Origin: Pseudomonadota bacterium
GTDB lineage: Bacteria > Pseudomonadota > Gammaproteobacteria > Burkholderiales > SG8-39
Assembly: GCA_026399375.1 (NCBI GenBank)
Contig: JAPLRD010000014.1
Coordinates: 1 to 39,663 of the forward strand
Length of the DNA stretch: 39,663 bases
Direction of reading: 5' to 3'
The notes beneath the pieces are model-generated. The model searched no databases and was not told the origin of the DNA. It worked only from the letters and a program-made list of their open reading frames with translations. The translations under genes were made by a program, and so were the position numbers. Shown one piece after another: positions 25,380-33,968 of the stretch. Position 1 is the stretch's first letter. Each line of letters begins with the position of its first letter.

Positions 25380-27044
25380 TCATTGCATCAGCGCGATCAT
25401 GCGCTGCAGGCGCTCGTTGCCGCCGGCTGCGGGCTGCCACTGCTGGTGTACCGTGCGGATGCCGTTGGCATGCAGATCGTCGGCGAAGCCGCGCAGGCCG
25501 ATATTGATGACGCGCGGCATCGCGGCCAGCAGCGCCGGCGGCGTGTCTTGCGACTGCGCTTGTGCGCTGACTGCGCGCGCCGCCAGCATCACTGCCGCAC
25601 GCGTGCTGTCCGCGATCACGATCCCGGCTTCTTGCAGCGCGGCGGCCTGGCCGCCGTGGTCTTGCGGGTCCCCGACGGTGCCGGTCAGCGTGGCGATCGC
25701 GACGAGGGGCGAATTGTCGCCGCGCGCGGCCCGCAGCGCCGTCACCGCGCGTGCCACTTCGCCCGCCGGATCGGGGTGTGCACCGTAGCCGAGCACGACG
25801 TCGAGCAGCAGCACGCCGACCGCCGGATCGCCGGCGAGGCCCATGATCATTTCGTTGCGCGCCGCGGGATCGATCATCGGGTGCGGCCGGCCGCGGGTAT
25901 AGGCGTCGTCGCCGAGGTCGACGATCCGGTGGCCGCCGCTGCGCAGCATGTGCCCCTCAGCGTGCGCCGCGTCGTGCTCGAGTTCCAGCGCCTCGGCGAG
26001 CAGCAGCGCGGCTTCGGCCGCCAGCGTCCCGCCGGTATAAAGGCCGCAGATGCCGCGTCCCGCGACCCCCGGCAGCGAGGACGCGCGCTCGTCCGTGCCT
26101 GCAAGCTCGAACGCGAGCATCGCCGCTTCGTCCAGGGTGCGTGCGAGATGCACAGCGCCGATGTTGCGCCGGTCCGGCCGCTCGCCCAGAAACAGTGCGA
26201 CCACCGGCTTGCCCAGCGCCTGCATCGCTTCGAGGATGCGCGCCTTGACCGCCGCCGCGGGCGGCTTGGAGACGAAGGCAACGACACGGCTGGCGGCGTC
26301 GCGCGCGACGAGGTCCAGCGCCGTCAGCGCGCTGATGCCGCCGATGCGTTCTGAAAGGTCTCGGCCGCCGAGTCCCAGCGCGTGCGTGATGCCCCCGCCC
26401 AGGCGCGCGATCTGCGAAGTAAGTTCCTGTATGCCCGTGCCGGAGGCGCCGATGACCGCGATGGGCCCGGACGGAACGCGGTTGGAGAACGCGAGCGGCG
26501 CCGAACGGATGATCGCCGTGCCGCAGTCCGGTCCCATCAGCAGCAGTCCCCGCGCGCGGGCCAGCGACTTCAGTTCGAATTCCTGCTCGATGTCCACGTT
26601 GTCGGAAAACATCATCACGTGGCAGCCGTCCTCCAGCGCCTGGCGCGCGGGCTCGAAGGCGTAGTGGCCGGCGATCGATATCAGCGCGACGTTGGCATCG
26701 GGCAGCAGCGCGCGCGCTCGGCGCCAACTGCGCGCGACCGGGTATCCGGCGCGACGGCTGCCGCGGGCGAGTTCCGCCAGCCGTTCCTTCAGCTGCGCCG
26801 CCATGGCTTCGGCCGCTGCCGGATCATCGTCGTCACTGTCGACGACGACGCACAGGTCGTTCGGCGTGGCGGCTGATAGCGTTTCGTGCCAGAGCCCGGT
26901 TTCCCTATACACGTCCTTGTTGGCCGGGGTCCCCATCATCACCGAGACGCGGTTGACCCCGGGGGCCGCCGAGAGGTCGCGCGACAGCACCATCAGCGTC
27001 ACTGAATCCTGGAACACCCCTTTGATAAGCGCCGCACGCAACAT
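25380..27044 (-). CDS. fdrA: FdrA/AllF acyl-CoA synthetase-like carbamoyltransferase subunit
   Basis: A 554-residue protein, the length of E. coli FdrA. It has the two-part fold of succinyl-CoA synthetase relatives: a CoA-binding Rossmann-like region (ALISIAGHYAF, then LLLMGPDCGTAII) and IAVIGASGTGIQELTSQIA, which resembles the phosphohistidine/Gly loop region. A ligase-CoA-like C-terminal half contains GLYTGGTLAAEAALLL and GVLLLDVVLGYGAHPDPA. In E. coli it acts with AllG and AllH to release carbamoyl phosphate from oxalurate. The ATG at 27044 has GGAG eight bases upstream. It starts 16 bases after the carbamate kinase stop, and the kinase would use its product. Confidence 0.9.
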   Translation of the reverse strand: MLRAALIKGVFQDSVTLMVLSRDLSAAPGVNRVSVMMGTPANKDVYRETGLWHETLSAATPNDLCVVVDSDDDDPAAAEAMAAQLKERLAELARGSRRAGYPVARSWRRARALLPDANVALISIAGHYAFEPARQALEDGCHVMMFSDNVDIEQEFELKSLARARGLLLMGPDCGTAIIRSAPLAFSNRVPSGPIAVIGASGTGIQELTSQIARLGGGITHALGLGGRDLSERIGGISALTALDLVARDAASRVVAFVSKPPAAAVKARILEAMQALGKPVVALFLGERPDRRNIGAVHLARTLDEAAMLAFELAGTDERASSLPGVAGRGICGLYTGGTLAAEAALLLAEALELEHDAAHAEGHMLRSGGHRIVDLGDDAYTRGRPHPMIDPAARNEMIMGLAGDPAVGVLLLDVVLGYGAHPDPAGEVARAVTALRAARGDNSPLVAIATLTGTVGDPQDHGGQAAALQEAGIVIADSTRAAVMLAARAVSAQAQSQDTPPALLAAMPRVINIGLRGFADDLHANGIRTVHQQWQPAAGGNERLQRMIALMQ

Positions 27045-27060
27045 GGTCCGCACTCCGAAT

Positions 27061-28116
27061 TCAATTTGCGCCGGGGACGATCGATCTGCCGCGCAGCTCG
27101 CTCTCCAGCTTCTCGCTTGCAACGCGGGGGTCCAGGTCGGCGTCCTGAACGATATGGGTCCCGGTCTCGCCGCGCAGGGCGGGTACCGCGTTATCGAGAC
27201 TGGTGATGATCGCCCGCTTGCCGCCCGCTTCCAGGAACTGGATCGCAGCCTCCACTTTGGGCCCCATGCTGCCCGCCGGAAAGTGGCCCGCCGCAAGGTA
27301 GGCGCGCATCTGCGACAGAGAAACGCGCTCGAGGTCGCGCTGGTCCGGCTTGCCGAAATTGATCGCCACGCGCGGCACCGGGGTCAATATCATCATGTCG
27401 CGAATGTTGAGCACGTTAGCCATCACGCCGGTGGTGAGGTCCTTGTCGATGACGGCATTGACGCCGTAGCGCCGCCCGCGCTCGTCGCGCACCACCGGAA
27501 TGCCGCCGCCGCCGCCCGCTATCACCACCGTGTTGGTGCACATCAGCGCCTCAACCAGCGAAATGTCGCAGATGTGCTTCGGTTTGGGCGATGCGACCAC
27601 GTAGCGCCAGCCGCGCCCCGAGTCCTCCTTCACTTCTACGCCGAGTTCCGCCGCGATTGCGCGCGCCTCCGCTTCGCCGAAGAACGGCCCGACCGGTTTG
27701 GTCGGATTGCGAAAAGCGGGGTCGTCCGGATCGACTTCGACCTGGGTCACCAGGCCCACCACGTGCCGCGGGTTGCCCGTCTCGCGCAGGGCGTTCTCGA
27801 AGGCTTGCGCCAGGATGTAGGCGGTCGCGCCCTGCGTCTGCGCGACCAGTATGTCGAGCGACTGCGGCGCAATGCGCGCGCGCGCGATGGCGCTGGTGAG
27901 GAGCAGCTTTCCGACCTGCGGGCCGTTGCCGTGGACGATGACGAGCTGGTTGTCGAGTTCGAGCAGCGGCAGCATCGTCTTCGCCGTCGCGGCGGCGATC
28001 GCTTTCTGCTCCTCGGGCGTGCCTTTGCCGCCGGCGGGATCGATGGCATTGCCGCCGATGGCGACGATCAGGCGGCGGGGAATCGCGAATTGCTTGTTCA
28101 CGGGTGCAGAATCCAT
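27061..28116 (-). CDS. arcC: Carbamate kinase
   Basis: A 351-residue amino-acid-kinase-fold enzyme that converts carbamoyl phosphate and ADP to ATP, ammonia and CO2. Family motifs are VAIGGNAI (about 18-25), VIVHGNGPQVG (about 59-69), AGGGGGIPVV and AVIDKD, and near the end AGSMGPKVEAA. It is somewhat longer than the usual 300-315 residues, with an insert or divergent part in the lid region. The start at 28116 (MDSAPVNK) has only a weak ribosome-binding site, but the open frame upstream runs into the promoter repeat. It is the first gene of the operon, divergent from dctP. It corresponds in position and role to AllK/YbcF in the E. coli set. Confidence 0.92.
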   Translation of the reverse strand: MDSAPVNKQFAIPRRLIVAIGGNAIDPAGGKGTPEEQKAIAAATAKTMLPLLELDNQLVIVHGNGPQVGKLLLTSAIARARIAPQSLDILVAQTQGATAYILAQAFENALRETGNPRHVVGLVTQVEVDPDDPAFRNPTKPVGPFFGEAEARAIAAELGVEVKEDSGRGWRYVVASPKPKHICDISLVEALMCTNTVVIAGGGGGIPVVRDERGRRYGVNAVIDKDLTTGVMANVLNIRDMMILTPVPRVAINFGKPDQRDLERVSLSQMRAYLAAGHFPAGSMGPKVEAAIQFLEAGGKRAIITSLDNAVPALRGETGTHIVQDADLDPRVASEKLESELRGRSIVPGAN

Positions 28117-28185
28117 CCAATAAGATAAGAATATACGACTGCGAAACAATCGTTCAATTCTAGACAAAGCGCAAGGAGGCGTTAT

Positions 28186-28207
28186 TTGAATCTTTCGAAC
28201 AATCGGG
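28186..28207 (-). promoter_or_regulatory. 22-base operator-like element, arcC side
   Basis: On the minus strand the element begins CCCGATTGTTCG and ends GATTCAA; it is an exact inverted copy of 28425-28446. It contains TTG-N11-CAA, a partial dyad of the size LysR regulators bind. It lies 69 bases before the arcC start. Confidence 0.65.
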
Positions 28208-28424
28208 GCCGCGGCCCGGGTCAAACAGGGAGACCTGTGACGCGCGCCCCGTTGGCGGACCCGCAGATCTACCCTTCGTTCGAGAGGGTCAGTGTCTAAG
28301 GCAACGGAGTCAAGGGATTGGGCGGCGAAGAACCCGGCGGCTGCTCATGCGCTCTTGGCGCAGCCGATGTGATCGACCGGTGGCGGCCTTCGCCAGCGGG
28401 CGCGGCGGCGGCCCGCCCCGCGCT

Positions 28425-28446
28425 CCCGATTGTTCGAAAGATTCAA
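28425..28446 (+). promoter_or_regulatory. 22-base operator-like element, dctP side
   Basis: An exact inverted copy of 28186-28207 placed in the same orientation relative to the gene it faces. It is 146 bases before the chosen dctP start, with the weak promoter-like sequence between. A shared regulator, probably the AllS-like protein, is inferred. Confidence 0.65.
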
Positions 28447-28592
28447 ACAATGTCTTCTTGCTATCGATCCCGGATCATAAGACTATTCTCCGATCATGGT
28501 TATTGGGAAAGGCAGCCATGAACAGACGGTTCACGCTTCAGCCCCGCACGCAAACTGGGCCGAGGCAACATTGCAACAAGAGGAGAGGATCC

Positions 28593-29597
28593 ATGACAAA
28601 TAAGACGCTAACGTTCGCAGCCGCAGCGTTGACCTGCCTGATGTTCGGGGCCACGACGCCGGCGCTCGCGGAGATTACCCTGAAGTTCCATCACGATCTG
28701 CCTGAGGACAGCGCACAGCACGTCGCGGCCGTCAAATTCAAGGAGGCGGTGGAATCCCGCACAAAAGGCGAGATTGTAGTGAAGCTATTTCCGAACAACG
28801 CACTCGGTGACGATGTCCAGGCGACGCAGCAGATGCAGCTCGGAGCGATTCAGGGCGGCATTGTTCCAACGGCGAAGCTCAGCAGTTTCGGCCCCGCAAT
28901 GCAATTGGCCGACCTGCCGTTCCTGTTCCCCTCAGCCAAGGCCGCCTATGCGTTTCTGGATGGCCCCGTGGGCGTTCGCCTGCTGGCGACCTTGGACAAG
29001 GTCGGGCTCAAAGGCGTGACTTTCTGGGAGAGCGGTTTCAAACAGTTCAGCTGCAATTCCAAAGTGGATGGTCCGGCCGATTTCAAGGGCAAGAAGGTCC
29101 GGGTCATGGAAAGCCCGCGCATCATGTCTCAGTTCAAAGCGCTGGGCGCGAACCCGGTGCCCATCGCGTTCTCGGAGACCTACAGCGCCTTGCAGCAGGG
29201 CGTGGCCGATTGCCAGGAAAATCCCCTGGTCTCGATCGTCAAGATGAAGTTCTATGAGGTCCAGTCCGATGTCATCATCAGCAACCACGCCTATCTCGGC
29301 TACGCCTTCGTGTACAGCAAGCGCTGGTTCGATGGTCTGAAGCCCGAGTTTCGCGACATCCTGGTCAAGTCTGCGCAGGAGATGACCGGGTTCCAGCGCG
29401 AGGAAACCGCCCGCCGCGAGGCGAGTTACGTGGCTGAAATCAAGAAGAGCAAGGCGAAGGTGTCGACCCTGACGGCGGATCAGGCGAAGGCATTTCGCCT
29501 GGCAACGCGATCGGTCTATGCTGAATTTGAGAACGCGATCGGCAAAGATCTGATGCGAGATGCGCTCAAGGCGATAGACGCGTCACAAACGAAATAG
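28593..29597 (+). CDS. dctP: TRAP transporter solute receptor DctP
   Basis: A 334-residue periplasmic binding protein for a TRAP importer. The Sec signal peptide covers residues 1-24 (hydrophobic AAAALTCLMFG, then PALA before EITLKF). The DctP fold is marked by LKFHHDLPEDSAQH, GGIVPTAKLSSFGP and, in the ligand region, GKKVRVMESPRIMSQFKALG followed by FSETYSALQQGVADCQENP. A conserved Arg in such a VR-type motif usually binds a carboxylate, so the ligand is probably an organic acid. The ATG at 28593 is chosen for AGGAGAGG just upstream. It is first of dctPQM and divergent from the carbamate kinase operon with a mirrored promoter. Confidence 0.92.
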   Translation: MTNKTLTFAAAALTCLMFGATTPALAEITLKFHHDLPEDSAQHVAAVKFKEAVESRTKGEIVVKLFPNNALGDDVQATQQMQLGAIQGGIVPTAKLSSFGPAMQLADLPFLFPSAKAAYAFLDGPVGVRLLATLDKVGLKGVTFWESGFKQFSCNSKVDGPADFKGKKVRVMESPRIMSQFKALGANPVPIAFSETYSALQQGVADCQENPLVSIVKMKFYEVQSDVIISNHAYLGYAFVYSKRWFDGLKPEFRDILVKSAQEMTGFQREETARREASYVAEIKKSKAKVSTLTADQAKAFRLATRSVYAEFENAIGKDLMRDALKAIDASQTK

Positions 29598-29630
29598 CCA
29601 CGAAATAGCCCACTGACGAGGATTCTTCTC

Positions 29631-30137
29631 ATGCTGCGCACTTTGGACGCAGGACTCCTGCGGGTCGAGCAGTTCGTGATCGGCATTCTGATGATCGCAG
29701 CTTCGTTCATACTTTTTGTCAATGTGGTGGCGCGTTATGGATTCAACGAAGGTTTCGCTTGGGCCGAGGAACTGACGCGCTACGCGATCGTTTGGATGGT
29801 GTTCATCGGCGGCAGTCTGGCGGCACGCAATGGCGCCCACATCTGCGTCGACGTACTCTCGAGAATGCTGGAAGGCCAACCGGTGCGCAAGGTGCTGCTC
29901 GTCGGCGTAGACCTGCTATGCGTCGCTTTCAGCCTTTTCATGGTGTGGATCGGCTGGGACCTCACGGCGCAGGCCAGGGAATTCGGACAGGTGACGCCGG
30001 TTATGCAGGTACCGCTCTGGACCATACAACTCGCCATCCCCGTCGGCAGCGCCTTGATGGCAATACGATTCTTCCAGCGCGCCCTCGAGCAGCTAAAAGG
30101 CGGGAAGGCAGGATCGATTGAAGAAATCCCTGGGTGA
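29631..30137 (+). CDS. dctQ: TRAP transporter small permease DctQ
   Basis: A 168-residue inner-membrane protein with four hydrophobic helices (about 15-35, 50-65, 88-108 and 127-147), the usual DctQ plan. Typical parts are NVVARYGFNEGFAWAEELTRY and VWMVFIGGSLAARNGAHI. DctQ helps couple the receptor to the DctM channel. A GAGG ribosome-binding site precedes the ATG. It lies 33 bases after dctP and 3 bases before dctM. Confidence 0.92.
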   Translation: MLRTLDAGLLRVEQFVIGILMIAASFILFVNVVARYGFNEGFAWAEELTRYAIVWMVFIGGSLAARNGAHICVDVLSRMLEGQPVRKVLLVGVDLLCVAFSLFMVWIGWDLTAQAREFGQVTPVMQVPLWTIQLAIPVGSALMAIRFFQRALEQLKGGKAGSIEEIPG

Positions 30138-30140
30138 CCC

Positions 30141-31427
30141 ATGACCTCCATCTTTCTCGGTACCCTTGCGACACTCGTGGCCATCGGAGTGCCCGTATTC
30201 CTCGTGCTTGTCGCAGCGGTCGCAATCGCCATGTGGCTGGAAGGCGGCATGCCGCTTGCCATCATCGCCGAACGGCTGTTCGCCGGCCTGGACAAGTTTT
30301 CGCTGATGGCGATCCCGTTTTTCATACTGACGGGCAATCTCATGAACGTCGGCGGTCTTTCGCGTCGGCTGGTGCACCTCGCCGACTTGCTCGTCGGACG
30401 AGTGACCGGGGGCCTGGGCATCACGACCGTTTGTTCCAGCATGTTCTTCGGAGCGATCTCCGGATCGAGTCCCGCCACTGTGATCGCGGTGGGGACGATG
30501 CTCTACCCATCGCTCCTGAAGGCTGGCTACGGGCGCCCTTTCTCGCTCGGCGTGGTCATCGCTTCAGGCTCGCTCGGGATCATCATTCCTCCGAGCATCG
30601 TGATGATCGTCTACGCCGCTGTCACGGGCGTGTCGGTGGGCGCGCTGTTCATCGCCGGTATCGGGGCGGGAATCGTCTACGGACTCTGCTTCATGGCGTA
30701 CGCCTACTACTACGCCTGGCGCCATGACATACCGCGGGGCGCGGCGCCGAAAAAAGGTGCCCTATGGGCTTCTGCAAAAGATGCATCCTGGGGCTTGGGC
30801 GTGCCGCTGGTCGTACTCGGCGGGATTTATGCCGGGCTCTTCACTCCCACCGAAGCTGCTGCGGTTTCGGTGGTGTACGCGCTGTTCGTGTCGGCGGTGA
30901 TCTATCGCGAAAAGAGCATTGCCGAGCTATGGGGGTCGATCCTGGAATCGGCGGCGCAAACCGCCCAGATCATGATCATCCTGGCATCGGCTTCCGTGCT
31001 TTCGTGGTATCTGACGGCCAACGGCTTGGCGCTGGCAACGACTGAGGCGATCCTGTCCCTCAGCAGCAATCCGGTCATGATCCTGATGCTGATCAATGTC
31101 GCCGTCCTGATTGCAGGAATGCTCATCGATGCCGCCTCGATCATGGTCATCCTGGGGCCGCTGCTCTACAAGGTAGGCATGCACATCGGCGTCGATCCGA
31201 TCCACCTGGGCATCATCCTTACCGTCAACGGCGCGATCGGGATGTACACGCCGCCGTTCGGGCTTAACCTGTTTGTTGCGAGCAGCCTGGGCAAGGATGT
31301 GACCTATGGCCAAGCCGTGTATGGATCGCTTCCGTTTATCTTGCTTGGGATCATCGGGCTGATCATTGTTACCTATGTTCCGGCGATCAGCATGTGGTTG
31401 CCGCAGCAGGTGTACCAGGGCTTGTAG
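30141..31427 (+). CDS. dctM: TRAP transporter large permease DctM
   Basis: A 428-residue inner-membrane protein with about twelve hydrophobic helices, the sodium-driven translocation subunit of the TRAP importer. Family markers are SLMAIPFFILTGNLMNVGGLS, FFGAISGSSPATVIAVG, SLGIIIPPSIVMIVYA, TPTEAAAVSV and GAIGMYTPPFGLNLFV. It completes the dctPQM set. It converges on the fused ABC importer gene, with 57 bases between the two stops. Confidence 0.95.
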   Translation: MTSIFLGTLATLVAIGVPVFLVLVAAVAIAMWLEGGMPLAIIAERLFAGLDKFSLMAIPFFILTGNLMNVGGLSRRLVHLADLLVGRVTGGLGITTVCSSMFFGAISGSSPATVIAVGTMLYPSLLKAGYGRPFSLGVVIASGSLGIIIPPSIVMIVYAAVTGVSVGALFIAGIGAGIVYGLCFMAYAYYYAWRHDIPRGAAPKKGALWASAKDASWGLGVPLVVLGGIYAGLFTPTEAAAVSVVYALFVSAVIYREKSIAELWGSILESAAQTAQIMIILASASVLSWYLTANGLALATTEAILSLSSNPVMILMLINVAVLIAGMLIDAASIMVILGPLLYKVGMHIGVDPIHLGIILTVNGAIGMYTPPFGLNLFVASSLGKDVTYGQAVYGSLPFILLGIIGLIIVTYVPAISMWLPQQVYQGL

Positions 31428-31468
31428 CAGCCTGCATCGCACAGCGGCCCACGGGGGGCCGACGACAG

Positions 31469-31484
31469 GGCCGGCGCGCCGGCC
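31469..31484. terminator. GC-only palindrome between convergent operons
   Basis: GGCCGGCGCGCCGGCC is a perfect 16-base palindrome directly after the stop of the fused importer gene and 42 bases after the dctM stop. It could form a cruciform or hairpin, but there is no T-run, so terminator activity is uncertain. Confidence 0.35.
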
Positions 31485-33968
31485 TCAATGCGCCTCGCCC
31501 GCCTGCGGCGTTCCCAGGTAGGCGCGATGCAAGGCGCCGTCCGCGGCGATTTCGGCGGCGCTGCCCGAAGCCACGATGGCCCCGCCGTCGATGACGTAGG
31601 CGCGATCGGCCAGCGCCAGCGCAAGGCCGGCCATCTGGTCCACCAGCAGAATGGTGACATTTTCGTCGCGCAGCTTGTCGAGCACTGCGAACAAGTCGTT
31701 GATGACCGCCGGCGCGAGGCCGAGCGACGGTTCGTCCAGCAGCAGCAGCCGCGGCCGCGACATCAGGCCGCGCGCCAGCGCCAGCATCTGCTGCTCGCCG
31801 CCCGAGAGCAGCCCCGCGCGCTGGTGCAGGCGCTCGCGCAGCCGCGGGAAGCGGTCGAGCATGGTCTCGATTTCGCCGTCGTCGACATCGCGTCGGAGAA
31901 AGGCGCCGAGGCGTATGTTGTCCTCCACCGTCAGTTCCGGAAATACCTGGCGGCCTTCGGGCACCAGCGCCACGCCGTGCGCGACCACGCGGTGCGCGGG
32001 CAGGTGCTGCAGTTCCTGTCCGGCCACGCTGATGCCGCCTTCGACCGGACGGTGCAGCCCGGCGAGCGCACGCATCAAGGTGGATTTCCCCGCGCCGTTG
32101 GCGCCCAGCACGGCGACCATTTCGTTCCGCCGTACGGAAAGGTCTATGCCTTTCAGCACCGGCTCGGCGCCGTAGCCTGCGTGCAGCCGGCCCACCACCA
32201 GCACGTCGTCGCCGGTCGCGGCTGTGCCCGCCCTGTGCGCCGACGGCCGGCCTGCGTCTTCGCCCAGATAGGCTTTCTTCACCGCCGGGTCGGACTGCAC
32301 TTCGCGCGGCGGACCCGCGGCGATGCACACGCCGGCATCGATCACCACCACGTGGTCGGATATGCCCATCACCAGGGACATGTCGTGTTCGACCAGGATC
32401 AGGGTGATGCCGCCGTCGGCGATGCGCCGCAGCAACTGTGCGAGGCGCTGCTTGTCTTCGCCCGACAAGCCGGCGGCGGGTTCATCGAGCAGGAGTGCGC
32501 CCGGACGGGTGGCCAGCGCGCGCGCGATCTCGATCAGGCGCCGGTCCACGTGCGGCAGGTCCGCTGCGCGTCGCATCAGGTCGTCGCGGTAACCGACGAA
32601 GGCCGCGAGCTGCTCCACCGTGGCCTGCATGTCGCTTCCGGCCACGCCGATCCTGCCCTTGCAATGTGCAATGGCGAGATTGTCGAACACCGACATGCTG
32701 CCGAAGAGTTGCGAGGTCTGGTAGGTGCGGGCGACGCCGGCGCGCGCGATGACGTAGGCCGGCAGTCCGGCCGTCTCGCGCGTCCCGACCGTGACGGTGC
32801 CGGCGCTCGGCCGATAGAAACCGCCCAGCATATTGAGCACCGTGGTCTTGCCGGCGCCGTTGGGCCCGATCAGGCTGGTGATCTTTCCGGGCTCCGCGCC
32901 GAAGGTGACTTCGTTGACCGCCTTGACCCCGCCGAAGGCAATGGCCAGGCCGCGCACGTCCAGATGCAGGGGCGCCTCGGGCGCGAGCTGCAACGCGGCT
33001 GCCGCGTCGGCGTCCGCGATCCTGGCGGGGATTCTTCTGCGCAGCAGGCGCGACACTTCGCCGACGATGCCGTCGGGTGCGACCCAGAGCACCACCAGGA
33101 GCAGCGCGCCGAAGAACAGCAGCCGGTATTCGGCCAGGCCGGAAAGCACCTCGGGCAGGAGCACCACCACCGCGGCGCCGACCAGGGGCCCCGTGACGGT
33201 GCCCGCACCGCCGATGATCACCACCAGAACGAACAGCAGCGATTGCGCGAAAGTGAACGTCGAGGGCGTGACGAAACCCGACAGCGGCGCGAACAGGCCG
33301 CCGGCGATGCCGGCGCAGAACGCCGACAGCGCGAACGCGACCGTTTTCACCGCCACCGGATTGAGGCCGATCGACTCCGCCGCCAGCTCGGAATCCTTCA
33401 CCGCGCGCATCGCCCGCCCCCAGTTGCTCGCCGACAGCAGCCAGAATGCGTAGAGCAGCACCGCCACCACGCCGATCGCGACCAGCGCCACGCCGCGTTC
33501 GCCGAAGCTCGTTCCGAAGGCGCTCGGCGAGGGGATGCCCATGATGCCGTTCTGCCCGCCGGTGAGGTCGCGCCATTCCACCGCGACGTTCTCGACGATG
33601 AAACCGAAGGCGATGGTGATCATCGCCAGGTAAGGCCCGCGCACGCGCAGCGCCGGCATGGCGAGCAGCGCCCCGGCCAGTGCGGACAGCAGCGCCGCGA
33701 GGGCGAGTGCGAGCGCGAACGGCAACTTGGCCGCCGTGGTCAGGATCGCCACGGTGTAGGCGCCGATGGCGTAGAAACCGACGTGGCCGAAGGACACCTG
33801 CCCGGTGAGCCCGACCAGCACGTTCAGGCCGATGCCGACGATGGCGGTGAGCGCCATGGTGGCGATCACGAACACGTAGTAGCCGTTGGCGATGCTCGCG
33901 AAAATCGCGGCGCCCACGAGGCAGGCCGCCACCGCGGCCGTAGGCAGCGGCCTCAGGCCGGAGTTCAT
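31485..33968 (-). CDS. Fused LivM-LivG-LivF branched-chain-type ABC importer protein
   Basis: An 827-residue single chain holding three parts that are usually separate. Residues 1-310 are a LivM-type permease (GLNVLVGLTGQVSFGHVGFY; about eight to ten helices). Residues 334-580 are a LivG-type ATPase with Walker A GPNGAGKTT (368-376) and LLLDEP (492-497). Residues 588-820 are a LivF-type ATPase with GANGAGKST (622-630), LSGGEQQ (721-727) and LLLLDEP. The first ATPase has LPHVDRR (471-477) where the LSGGQ signature is expected. No frameshift or stop interrupts the joints. It overlaps livH by ATGA. The ligand may be an amino acid, amide or aromatic acid. Confidence 0.93.
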   Translation of the reverse strand: MNSGLRPLPTAAVAACLVGAAIFASIANGYYVFVIATMALTAIVGIGLNVLVGLTGQVSFGHVGFYAIGAYTVAILTTAAKLPFALALALAALLSALAGALLAMPALRVRGPYLAMITIAFGFIVENVAVEWRDLTGGQNGIMGIPSPSAFGTSFGERGVALVAIGVVAVLLYAFWLLSASNWGRAMRAVKDSELAAESIGLNPVAVKTVAFALSAFCAGIAGGLFAPLSGFVTPSTFTFAQSLLFVLVVIIGGAGTVTGPLVGAAVVVLLPEVLSGLAEYRLLFFGALLLVVLWVAPDGIVGEVSRLLRRRIPARIADADAAAALQLAPEAPLHLDVRGLAIAFGGVKAVNEVTFGAEPGKITSLIGPNGAGKTTVLNMLGGFYRPSAGTVTVGTRETAGLPAYVIARAGVARTYQTSQLFGSMSVFDNLAIAHCKGRIGVAGSDMQATVEQLAAFVGYRDDLMRRAADLPHVDRRLIEIARALATRPGALLLDEPAAGLSGEDKQRLAQLLRRIADGGITLILVEHDMSLVMGISDHVVVIDAGVCIAAGPPREVQSDPAVKKAYLGEDAGRPSAHRAGTAATGDDVLVVGRLHAGYGAEPVLKGIDLSVRRNEMVAVLGANGAGKSTLMRALAGLHRPVEGGISVAGQELQHLPAHRVVAHGVALVPEGRQVFPELTVEDNIRLGAFLRRDVDDGEIETMLDRFPRLRERLHQRAGLLSGGEQQMLALARGLMSRPRLLLLDEPSLGLAPAVINDLFAVLDKLRDENVTILLVDQMAGLALALADRAYVIDGGAIVASGSAAEIAADGALHRAYLGTPQAGEAH

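Larger units (their letters stand above)
28117..28592. promoter_or_regulatory. Divergent promoter region between arcC and dctP
   Basis: A 476-base gene-free stretch between two divergent operons. Read outward from each 22-base repeat, the two halves are similar for about 40 more bases: AACGCCTCCTTGCGCT towards arcC against AATGTCTTCTTGCTAT towards dctP, followed by weak -10-like GATTGT and GACTAT at matching places. This looks like a duplicated activator-dependent promoter. A GC-rich middle (28208-28424) separates them. An ATG at 28518 is in frame with dctP but has no good ribosome-binding site. Confidence 0.6.

Noticed and set aside
28186-28446. A 261-base miniature transposable element bounded by the 22-base inverted repeats
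   Set aside because: No target-site duplication is visible (GTTAT against ACAAT), and similarity runs outward into both promoters, which fits a duplicated regulatory site better.
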